This document shows, in pieces, positions 17,678-25,531 of a stretch of 64,000 nt of DNA; within the stretch, counting starts at the first letter, position 1, and each line of letters starts with the position of its first letter. A program made the position numbers and the translations under genes. Source of the stretch: Micromonospora avicenniae (lineage in GTDB: Bacteria > Actinomycetota > Actinomycetes > Mycobacteriales > Micromonosporaceae); the NCBI RefSeq assembly GCF_900156065.1, contig NZ_FTNF01000021.1, positions 32,143 through 96,142 on the forward strand, written 5' to 3'. Under the pieces are notes generated by a model. That model searched no databases and was not told the DNA's origin. It was given only the letters and a program-made list of their open reading frames with translations.

Positions 17678-17844
17678 ACACCGAACTCGACGCCCGCAAA
17701 GGCGCCCATGCAGCCGAGGCGTCTTCTTCCCACTGCCAGGCGGGCAGGTAGGCGCGCCCAGCAGCATCCCGGCGGCGGTCAGGAGATGTCGGCGATGCAT
17801 CGTCATCGTCAGGGCGGCCTTCCACGCTCGCGGTGAAGGACGGT
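17678..17844. other. Intergenic stretch with possible orphan Tat-signal remnant
   Basis: No intact gene. On the minus strand a start at 17806 gives MTMHRRHLLTAAGMLLGA, a convincing twin-arginine-type leader. Shortly after, the sequence continues in another frame as AYLPAWQWEEDAS. This may be the start of a secreted-protein gene whose remainder was lost. The evidence is a single short motif. Confidence 0.3.
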
Positions 17845-19491
17845 TCAGGCGTCGTGGCCGTGCATCGTGAGGACGACGGCCTCGCCGGTGCCCAACGTGA
17901 TCCGGACGTGCCCAGCGGTGGTGGTGCCCGTGGTGGGCTGGAATCCGGGCCAGCTGCCGTCCGGGGCGACGACCCGGCCGTCGATGCGTACGCCCGGCGC
18001 GTCGAGGGTGCGGCCCGCGCCGCTCGGGTCGTCGGGGGTCATCCGATCGAGCTGGTACGTCCTGCCGGGCGCCGCCACGTCGACCGACGCCTGCCGGTCA
18101 CCCTTGTTGATCAGGAACAGCCGTCGCTCCGACGCGGCGCCGTCGACGCGCCAGGCCTTGACCTGCCCGCCCGGCGGGGCGTTGACGTTCACCGGCACCG
18201 ACCGGAGGCCGGTGGTGCCCTGGGCGAAGCGGGAGAACAACAGCAGCGCGTAGTACTCCGGGGCCGGGGTCGGCGATCCCATGGCCGGCGACGGGTCGAA
18301 GTTGACCGTGTTGTAGTAGCCGTTGCCCTCCTCAGGGTGGGAGAAGGCCCGCACCTCGGCGTTGTGGAAGTTCACACCGACGGCGCCGGTGCCGCACTCG
18401 GCGTTGACCGACGGGGCGTGCGGCGGCCGGGGGCAGGCCGCGTTGAACATCGCGTCGAGCGCCCAGAGCGCGCTGGCCGCGACGTCGCTGACGCCGTGGG
18501 CGCCGCGTCCGGCGGTGGTGTTGAGTTCCTCGACCCGGTAGGCGAGGCCGTGGCGGGCGGCCTCGTCGGCGTGGGTGTGTACCTGGTAGGTGAAGTTGTC
18601 CAGCCGCTCGTCGGAGAGCAGGGCCGCGATGGTCGGGCAGCGGTATGGGTCCGATGCGCAGGTGCGGGCCAGCGGGTAGAAGTGGTCCGCGGCCCACGGG
18701 CCGAAGCTGCCGGCCTTCGCCTTCGTCGGACCGGCGGTGGCGTCGAGGATGGCGGGCCAGTCCCCGAAGAAGCGGGTTTCCACACTGCCGTCGGCGATGC
18801 TCTGCCAGGGTGCGATGGGCTCGCTGGTGTTCGGCGTGACAAGCGGGTACGGCCCGGTGACGTCCGCGCCCGAGTAGGCGGCGAAGTCGCTCAGGTACTC
18901 CGGCAGGTCGTAGCCGTAGGAGAGGTCCGGCTCGTTGCCGAGCGACACCGCGGCGACGTAGTCGTCGGCACCGGAGAACGCCGGCCGGACCCCCTGCGTG
19001 ACGAAGGCCCTGGCGTGCTCCGGGCCGCGCCAGGGCCGCCCGGCGGTGGCCGGTGCCATGGCGGTGCCGAGGGTCACCCCCCAGCGCGGGGTGTCGCGGC
19101 CGTCGGCGTTGGCGGCGTCGAGGGTCGCCCGGATGTCCGCGAGATCTTCGGGCGTGATCACCTCGTTGGTGTTCGACGCGTTCGCGTCGAACTGCATCAC
19201 GTCCTGCGACGAGCCGCCGATGCGCAGCACGCCGGTGTCGAGGTTGCGCAGCAGATTCACGAAGGCGGGCCGGGCGTCCGGGCCCATGTACCGCTCGATC
19301 AGCGACCACTCGATGCTGAATCCGACGAAGTGCGCGGGGACGGACCCGCCGCCCACCATGCGCCGTGGGTCGAGCCGCACCGAGGCTTGGGATTCGGCGG
19401 GTTCGGCGGTTGCGGCGGCGCTCACGCCGGGGTAGGCGAGCACGGCCAACGCCACGACCGCGGCGACACCGCGGGCCGGGTGTCTTGTCAT
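17845..19491 (-). CDS. Secreted GH79-type beta-glucuronidase/heparanase-like glycosidase
   Basis: A 548-residue secreted glycosidase. It begins with a signal peptide (MTRHPARGVAAVVALAVLAY, cleavage near SAAA) after GAAAGGG. The clan GH-A barrel motifs of family 79 are visible: VLRIGGSSQD near 88-97, SLGNEPD with the acid/base Glu187, and a nucleophile Glu in VEELNTT (321-322). The last 130 residues match the beta-domain that follows the barrel in this family. GH79 enzymes release (4-O-methyl-)glucuronate from arabinogalactan proteins and related glycans. Its product would feed the uxaC pathway upstream in the window. A broken carbohydrate-binding gene lies just upstream on the same strand. 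Confidence 0.85.
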   Translation of the reverse strand: MTRHPARGVAAVVALAVLAYPGVSAAATAEPAESQASVRLDPRRMVGGGSVPAHFVGFSIEWSLIERYMGPDARPAFVNLLRNLDTGVLRIGGSSQDVMQFDANASNTNEVITPEDLADIRATLDAANADGRDTPRWGVTLGTAMAPATAGRPWRGPEHARAFVTQGVRPAFSGADDYVAAVSLGNEPDLSYGYDLPEYLSDFAAYSGADVTGPYPLVTPNTSEPIAPWQSIADGSVETRFFGDWPAILDATAGPTKAKAGSFGPWAADHFYPLARTCASDPYRCPTIAALLSDERLDNFTYQVHTHADEAARHGLAYRVEELNTTAGRGAHGVSDVAASALWALDAMFNAACPRPPHAPSVNAECGTGAVGVNFHNAEVRAFSHPEEGNGYYNTVNFDPSPAMGSPTPAPEYYALLLFSRFAQGTTGLRSVPVNVNAPPGGQVKAWRVDGAASERRLFLINKGDRQASVDVAAPGRTYQLDRMTPDDPSGAGRTLDAPGVRIDGRVVAPDGSWPGFQPTTGTTTAGHVRITLGTGEAVVLTMHGHDA

Positions 19492-19518
19492 GTCGAGTTG
19501 CCCTTTCAGAGTCGGGGT

Positions 19519-19945
19519 TCAGGACAGGACGAGCGCGGCGAAGCGCCAGTACTGGCCGGTGTTGTCGGCGGCGAAGCCGAGGTCGACGGCGCGTCCGTCC
19601 GCGCCTGCGTCGACCGGGAAGGTCAGCCAGGCGAACTGCCCGGTCGGCGCCGGGTCGGTCAGGTGGGCGAGCGTGCGCCCCTCGCTGGACACGGTCATCG
19701 CGTCGGTGGCGAAGCCGGCGTCGCCCGCGAGCAGGGCGACCTGGTGTGCGCCGGCCGGTACGTCGAGCCGGAGTGTGGCGGGAGTCTGCCCGGTCACGAC
19801 GTCAGTTCGGAGATCTGCACGTCGTCCAGGTAAAACCGTACGGCGGTGGTCCCCGGCGGTGCTTCGACCTCGAGGTCCGCGGTGCCGCTGAGCTGGCGGA
19901 CAGGCAGGACACCATCGGTCTGGGAAGCCGGATCCTCATGACATC
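19519..19945 (-). pseudogene. Broken carboxyl-terminal fragment of a carbohydrate-binding-like protein
   Basis: Two minus-strand reading frames join end to end. The upstream piece reads LSGTADLEVEAPPGTTAVRF and then YLDDVQISELTS before a stop. The second piece (stop at 19519, GTG at 19797) overlaps it as GTGA and continues with VTGQTPATLRLDVPAGAHQV and a beta-rich 92 residues. Together they read like one beta-sandwich domain with a one-base shift, as at the end of secreted glycosidases. No credible start or catalytic domain remains upstream. I read it as a decayed gene tail; a coupled pair of tiny genes is less likely. Confidence 0.5.
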
Positions 19946-20018
19946 GTCCTCGTGGGTGTGACGGACGGGCGGTCTCGCTTCCGGCCAGGTGCCTGCGCCG
20001 CCGGGCGTCGCAGCATTC

Positions 20019-20267
20019 TGAAACCGTTTGCGGTTACCTGATGGCAACAAACGGCGGGGGCGTCCGTCAATGCGTCCAAGGGGATGAAACAAGTTTCAAA
20101 CGCGATCGTGGTCCGGCCGGTTCGCCGCTCCACCGGGAGGTTCGTCCACCCGCCCGGCGGCGATCGCCGAGGACGATGATCGATTCTGAAACAAGTTTCA
20201 GGCTCGTAACGCATTGACCAGTGACCAACTGTTTGGTGTCGTGAACGTCGGACCGCAAACGATTTCA
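20019..20267. promoter_or_regulatory. Array of four LacI-type operators in a divergent intergenic region
   Basis: The 360-base gap (19946-20305) holds no gene but four dyads. These are TGAAACCGTTTGCG at 20019-20032, TGAAACAAGTTTCA at 20085-20098, the same again at 20187-20200, and CGCAAACGATTTCA at 20254-20267. The last is the reverse-strand form of the first, with one change. Centres are 66, 102 and 67 bases apart, so the array is mirror-symmetric. The last site is about 40 bases upstream of the next ATG. A LacI-family repressor is the natural binder; whether it is the one encoded at 8790 is unknown. Confidence 0.7.
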
Positions 20268-20305
20268 GGTCCGCGCGGTCCCCGACGAGGTTCGGAGGAG
20301 AGGCC

Positions 20306-21991
20306 ATGGCGCCGATGACGGATCCCGCCATCACCCGACGCGGGCTGTTCGGTCTGGGGGCCGCTGCCACCGCGGCCACGACGCTCGCCGGCGTCGCCGA
20401 CCCCGCGCGGGCGGCCGTCCCGGATGACCTCACCCCGCCAGGCGACACCGCCGCGGAGCTCATCCGGCAGTGGCGGGAGGCGTCAGGCAGCCATCCGCTG
20501 CTCCCGGACGTGTCGACCGCCGGCTACCGGCTCGGCCAGCGGCCGCCGCGACCACGGGTCGCCACGAAGGTCACCGACTTCGGCGCCCGGCCGGACGGGA
20601 CGGACTGCACCGCGGCGTTCAACGCGGCCGTACGCCACGCCGGCGAGCACGGCGGGGGAGTGGTGCTGGTGCCGCCCGGGACCTGGACGCTCTCCGGGCC
20701 GGTCTGGATGCACTGGTCCGGGGTGGTGCTGCGCGGGGCCGGCCGGGACGCCACCGTGCTGCACTGCACCCGTACCCTCGACGACGGCTACCGGCCGAAC
20801 CGCCAGTCCAACGGCAACAGCCGCTGGTCGTGGACCGGGGGACAGATCTGGTTCGTCGCGCCCGAGCGGCGTGCCCGCTCCGAGGCCGAGGACTACGCGG
20901 GCACCGAGGGGTGGCTGCTCGGTGACGTACTCGCCGAGGTAGGTAGCGCCTCCCGCGGCCAGCGGACCCTGGTGGTCTCCGGCACCAGCCGGCTGACCCC
21001 CGGCGACATGGTCGTGCTCGAGTGCCAGAACCCACCGGACGCGAGCCTGCTGCGCCACCTCGCCGGCGACGTGCCCGGCACCCGGGACTACGACTGGCCC
21101 CGCAGCGCGCCGCAACTCGTCACCGGGTCCGGCGGGCAGTACGTGCAGTACGCGACCCTGCAGTGGCCGGTGCGGGTGGCAGCGGTACTCGGCGACCGGA
21201 TGATCCGGCTGGCGCAGCCCCTCAAGTACGACCTGCGGCCCGGCTGGCCGGCCCGGCTGCGCGCGATCGGCCCCACCGTCCACGACGCCGGCGTCGAGCA
21301 CCTCACGATCCGCAACGAACTCGTTCCGCAGACCGCGCACAACCGGCACCCGGGCTCGAACGGGGTGTGCTTCCAAGCGGTCCACGACTGCTGGGCGCGG
21401 GACGTCCGCGTGGAGAACTGCGACCTCGGGTTCGGGTTGACAACCGCCAAGTCGGTCACCATCACCGGGGTGACCGTCGGCGGGCGGGCCGCCCACCACA
21501 GCTTCGCCTGCCGGATGCAGTCGAACGACAACCTGGTGGAGGACTTCGAAATCGAACGTTTCACCGTGCCGGTACCCTCCGGCGCGATCCACCACGGCCT
21601 CAACGTGGAGGGGCTCTCGGCCGGCAACGTCTACCGGGGCGGGCGCATGGCGGAAGGCACGTTCGACACCCACCGCGCACTGCCGTTCGAGAACGTCCGG
21701 ACCGACATCACGCTGGAGAACAACGGAAGGGTGGGCGGATCCGCCGCGTCCGGACCGCTGTTCGGCGCGCGGATGACGCACTGGAACGTGCGCATCACCA
21801 ACGGCCGGCCGTACGCGATCACGATCGCCGATGTGGCGCCGCGAAGCGTGACCGTCGGCGTGCAGGGCGTCGAGGACACCGGCAGCGGCCTGCCCCGCGA
21901 TTTCTCCGGCGATCTGGAATCACTGCTCGCCGACCACGGGTCGGCACCGTCCGTCGAGGACCTCTACCTCGCCCAACGTACGCGGCACTAG
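20306..21991 (+). CDS. Tat-secreted pectate-lyase-superfamily right-handed beta-helix protein
   Basis: A 561-residue secreted protein. The ATG has GGAGGAG upstream. The leader has twin arginines (ITRRGLFGLGAAATAATTLA). The amino domain starts with VTDFGARPDGTDCTAAFNAA, the pectate lyase 3-type opening of many beta-helix enzymes. It continues with GGVVLVPPGTWTLSG and repeated beta-helix rungs (VEHLTIRN, VRVENCDLGFGLT, NVYRGG). It has no GH28 catalytic Asp triad. Polysaccharide lyase or hydrolase activity on pectic material is likely but not proven. Its TAG stop lies inside the left terminal repeat of the MITE-like element, so the natural carboxyl end may have been altered. Four LacI-type operators precede it. 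Confidence 0.8.
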   Translation: MAPMTDPAITRRGLFGLGAAATAATTLAGVADPARAAVPDDLTPPGDTAAELIRQWREASGSHPLLPDVSTAGYRLGQRPPRPRVATKVTDFGARPDGTDCTAAFNAAVRHAGEHGGGVVLVPPGTWTLSGPVWMHWSGVVLRGAGRDATVLHCTRTLDDGYRPNRQSNGNSRWSWTGGQIWFVAPERRARSEAEDYAGTEGWLLGDVLAEVGSASRGQRTLVVSGTSRLTPGDMVVLECQNPPDASLLRHLAGDVPGTRDYDWPRSAPQLVTGSGGQYVQYATLQWPVRVAAVLGDRMIRLAQPLKYDLRPGWPARLRAIGPTVHDAGVEHLTIRNELVPQTAHNRHPGSNGVCFQAVHDCWARDVRVENCDLGFGLTTAKSVTITGVTVGGRAAHHSFACRMQSNDNLVEDFEIERFTVPVPSGAIHHGLNVEGLSAGNVYRGGRMAEGTFDTHRALPFENVRTDITLENNGRVGGSAASGPLFGARMTHWNVRITNGRPYAITIADVAPRSVTVGVQGVEDTGSGLPRDFSGDLESLLADHGSAPSVEDLYLAQRTRH

Positions 21992-22157
21992 TGCGGTGTC
22001 CAGGAACGTTGGCGGTGTCGCGGCGAGGTCCAGGCGGCGGTCCGGCAAGGCGGAGTCGGGCCTGGATACCGGTGTTGTATCCAGGCCCGACTCCAACGCC
22101 GCCGGTCGTCGTCTGGGCCCGGCACGGCCCGGTGAACGTTTCTGGACACCGCACTAG
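21988..22157. mobile_element. MITE-like element with 23-bp terminal inverted repeats
   Basis: The left end (21988-22010, starting CTAGTGCGGTGTCC) and right end (22135-22157) are inverted repeats with one mismatch in 23. Both outer edges read CTAG, consistent with a TA duplication of the kind made by IS630/Tc1-type transposases. The 170-base element has no coding capacity. Its middle (22053-22093) is a perfect 17-bp hairpin with a 7-base loop. It separates the beta-helix gene from the following GH79-type gene and contributes the stop codon of the former. No second copy was noticed in the window. Confidence 0.7.
22053..22093. repeat. Perfect 17-bp inverted repeat inside the MITE-like element
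   Basis: GAGTCGGGCCTGGATAC at 22053-22069 pairs with 22077-22093 around the loop CGGTGTT. It could also act as a bidirectional terminator between the flanking genes. Confidence 0.8.
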
Positions 22158-22231
22158 CTTCGGCGCCGGCCCTCGACGGATCGGTCTGGCCCCGTGATGC
22201 CGCACTCCGGCCACCACCGCAAGGAGAATTG

Positions 22232-23900
22232 ATGGATCCGCACAACGAAGCTGTCGACGGGGCGGCCCGCCTCACGGCACCCACTCGCCTACGGCCGGGC
22301 CTCCTGCGCCGGTCATTGGTCGCCGGAGCGCTGGCGACCGGGCTCGTGGCGGCCGTTGCCCTGCCCGCCACCGCCGACACCGCCGCCGCGACGAGCCTCA
22401 CCCTCACCGCCACCGTGGACGGACGCAACGCGGTGCTGAGCGGCGAGTTCCAGGGTTCGGTGGAGTCGGCGGACTTCGCGCACGGCTACCTGACCCGGGA
22501 ACGGATGGCCGAGCGGCTGCAGACGCTCGGCCCGCAGGGTGTGATCCGGCTCGGCGGCTACTCCATGGATCTGGTGTGGCCCGCGTTCGGCGAGTGGACA
22601 GATGTGCCGGCCCCGCCCGAGGCGATCGGCGGCACGGTCGATCAGAGCGACCTGGACCACCTCAAGGAACTGCTCGACGCCACGGGCTGGAAGGTGACCC
22701 TCGGCGCCCCGCTCAAGACGGTCATCGACCCTTCCAAGATCAAAAATCCTGCCCGGGACCCGTCACCCGACGTCAGCCTGGAGCAGGTGGTCGCGGAGGT
22801 CACGGCCGCGCACGAAGCCCTGGGCGAGGACCTGATCGGCGTGGAGCTCGGCAACGAGTACGACAACGTCACCACCCTCACCGAAGCGGAACTGTGGGAG
22901 ACGGCGAAGCAGTACCGGGTCGCCATCGACCAGGCGCTCCCGCACGCCAACCTCAAGGTGATCGGTCCGTCGGCGAACACCGCGAAGACCAACACGCGGC
23001 TGGAGGGGTTCGTCTCCGCCGCACTCGCCGACACCGCCACCGAGCCGAAGCAGGTGCTGGGCGAGCTGGCCTCGCACTGGTATCCGTGGAGCCACTGCGG
23101 CTCGTCCCGGGTGACCGTCGAGCAGCTGATGTCCCCGCTCACGTACACGAACACCCGCAGCAAGCTGGCCGGCATCATGGCCGTCGACGACCAACTGCAC
23201 GGCACGGTCCCGGTGACCGTCAACGAGTCGAACAACGCCTCGTGCAGCGGCATGCCGGAGGTCAGCAACTCGTACGCGACCGCGCTGTGGTCGCTGGACT
23301 ACCTGCTTCAGGCGGCGCAGAGCGGCGTCGACCGGCTGCAGTTCCACACCAACACCACAGGCGTCTGCGGCGACTTCAAGCCACGTGACTCCGCCGACTA
23401 CCCGATCTCCTACCGGTACTACGGCGCGTTCTGTGCCGCAACCCAGGCGTCACTCGAGGCGGACGAGCTGTCCGCGAACCCGCTCTACTACGGCATCTGG
23501 GCGTTCCGGCAGGTGCCGCAGGGCCGCTTCGTCGACCTCGACGTCGCCGACGAGCACCTGGACAAGCTCCGCGCCTACGCCGTCGAGGGGGAGGCCGGCG
23601 CGCTGACCGTGGTGCTCATCAACGTCCAGGACCCGGCCCGGGCGGAGAGCACCCAGGACGCGGTGACGCTGAACCTGCCCGCCGCGTGCCGCACCGGGCG
23701 TCAGGTGACCCTGCGGAGCGACGCGCCGGAGGGGCTCGCCTCGCTGGACGCCGGTCAGATCTCGTTGGGTGGCCAAGACCGTGGCACCCACGGGCGTCGC
23801 CAGCGGTACGCCGCAGGCGGTCGCCGTTCCGGTCGACCACCGGTCGGCCACGGTGACCGTGGCACCGGGCACCGCCCAGATCGTCACCTTCTCGCACTGA
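22232..23900 (+). CDS. Secreted GH79-type glycosidase with a +1 frameshift near its end
   Basis: The start is the ATG with AAGGAG six bases upstream. A signal peptide follows (LRRSLVAGALATGLVAAVAL). Family-79-like motifs are VIRLGGYSMDLVW, ELGNEYD with the acid/base Glu near 209, and VNESNN with the nucleophile Glu near 332, then a beta-domain. At 23777 one extra G breaks the frame. Without it, SLGG-QTVAPTGVASGTPQAV continues smoothly to VTVAPGTAQIVTFSH and a TGA at 23898-23900. With it, the reading frame is open straight through the next gene to 25417, giving a 1062-codon fusion. Either a recent mutation or a sequencing error; the catalytic part is intact. Confidence 0.75.
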
Positions 23901-23977
23901 GCACCGGCCGGTCCCGCCCCGGCGGGACCGGCCCGCCCGTACCGGACCCTGTGCCAACCGACGATCGGGAGAGTGCA

Positions 23978-25417
23978 ATGACCACCGAACACAGCAGGCG
24001 TAACGTCCTTCGCTGGGCGGCGGCGACGGGCGCCGCCGCAGCTCTGACACCGCTGGTCGGCGGTCGGGCGTACGCCGATCCGATGCGCGCCGGTAACCCG
24101 TGGGCCCGTGCCCGGTACATCAGCGCCAAGGTGGGCCGCCCACACTTCCCGGACCGCTGGTTCGACGTCACCCGCTACGGCGCGGTGGGCGACGGCGTCA
24201 CCGACTGCACAGCGGCCATCCGGCGGGCGGTCGAGGCGTGCCACACCGCCGGGGGCGGCCACGTGCTGGTGCCGGCCGGCCGCTTCGCGACCGGCCCCAT
24301 CCACCTGCTCAGCAACGTCGACCTGCACGTCACCGCCGACGCCGTGGTGCTGTTCAGCCAGAACCCGGCCGACTACCTGCCCGCCGTGCTGACCCGGTTC
24401 GAGGGCGTCGAGCTCTACAACTACTCGCCGCTGATCTACGCCTACGGTCAGGAAAACATCGGCGTCACCGGCGCCGGAACGCTGGACGGCCAGGCGGACA
24501 ACGCGCACTGGTGGCCGTGGAAGGGCAAGACGGAGTACGGCTGGAAGCCCGGCGACCCAAAGCAGGACGACGCCCGGGCCCGGCTGTTCGCGATGGCCGA
24601 ACAGGGGGTGCCGGTCGCGCAGCGAGTCTTCGGTGAGGGGGACTATCTGCGGTCGTCGTTCATCGAGCCGTACCGCTGCCGCAACGTGCTCATCGAGGGC
24701 GTCACGATCGTCCGGTCCCCGATGTGGGAGATCCACCCGACGCTGTCGACGAACGTCCTGATCCAGGGCGTCACCGTCGACTCCCACGGCCCGAACAACG
24801 ACGGCTGCGACCCGGAGTCGAGCCGGCTGGTCGTCATCCGGGACTGCACCTTCGACACCGGGGACGACTGCATCGCGATCAAGTCCGGGCGCAACGCCGA
24901 CGGGCGCCGGGTCGCCGTACCAAGCGAGGACATCCTCATCGAGGGGTGCGTGATGCGCGACGGCCACGGCGGTGTGACCATCGGCAGCGAGATGTCCGGC
25001 GGTGTGCGCAACGTCTTCGTCGACGACTGCGAGATGTCCAGCCCCAACCTGGACATCGCGCTGCGGTTCAAGACGAACTCGGTCCGCGGCGGCTTCATCA
25101 CTGGCTTCCACGCCCGCGACATCCGCATCGGCGAGGTCGCCAGCGCCGTCATCGACATCAACTTCTACTACGAGGAAGGCCCCGGATACGGCTTCAACCC
25201 GGTCGTCGGCGACATCGACGTCCGAGACCTCACCGTGCGTTCGGCCGGGCGGGCGCTCAACCTCCGCGGCTATTCAGATGCGCACATCCGCGGCGTGACC
25301 CTCACCGACATCGACTTCGGCACGACCAGCAGTCCCGACGTGGTCGAGTACGTGGACGACCTCGTACTACGCAACGTGCTGGAGAACGGCGTGCCGCTCG
25401 AACCGGCCTCGGCATGA
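23978..25417 (+). CDS. Tat-secreted GH28 polygalacturonase-like enzyme
   Basis: A 479-residue beta-helix hydrolase with GGGAGAG before the ATG. The leader has twin arginines (SRRNVLRWAAATGAAAAL). The pectin-lyase-fold opening is FDVTRYGAVGDGVTDCTAAI. Family 28 catalytic blocks are visible: NNDGCDPES (273-281), TGDDCIAIKSG (294-304), GHGGVTIGSE (329-338) and RFKTN (363-367). These correspond to the NTD, DD, GHG and RIK motifs. The Trp-rich insertion near 178 (WWPWKGKTEYGW) is typical of exo-acting relatives. It should release galacturonate from pectic chains. It follows the frameshifted GH79-type gene in the same transcript. Confidence 0.9.
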   Translation: MTTEHSRRNVLRWAAATGAAAALTPLVGGRAYADPMRAGNPWARARYISAKVGRPHFPDRWFDVTRYGAVGDGVTDCTAAIRRAVEACHTAGGGHVLVPAGRFATGPIHLLSNVDLHVTADAVVLFSQNPADYLPAVLTRFEGVELYNYSPLIYAYGQENIGVTGAGTLDGQADNAHWWPWKGKTEYGWKPGDPKQDDARARLFAMAEQGVPVAQRVFGEGDYLRSSFIEPYRCRNVLIEGVTIVRSPMWEIHPTLSTNVLIQGVTVDSHGPNNDGCDPESSRLVVIRDCTFDTGDDCIAIKSGRNADGRRVAVPSEDILIEGCVMRDGHGGVTIGSEMSGGVRNVFVDDCEMSSPNLDIALRFKTNSVRGGFITGFHARDIRIGEVASAVIDINFYYEEGPGYGFNPVVGDIDVRDLTVRSAGRALNLRGYSDAHIRGVTLTDIDFGTTSSPDVVEYVDDLVLRNVLENGVPLEPASA

Positions 25418-25531
25418 ACGCGGCAGCCGCTCGAGCAGTCACCCCGCGTGCGGCCGGAAGCCCCTCGTCTCGCCGTGCGCTGCGACGTCCGCGAGATCTG
25501 AAGGGTCAGGCCCGATGAGGGGAGCCGAGGA

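Noticed and set aside
25414..25518. A 34-codon frame overlapping the GH28 stop (ATGA)
   Set aside because: Basic, low-complexity peptide without ribosome site evidence; possible coupling peptide, but not supportable.
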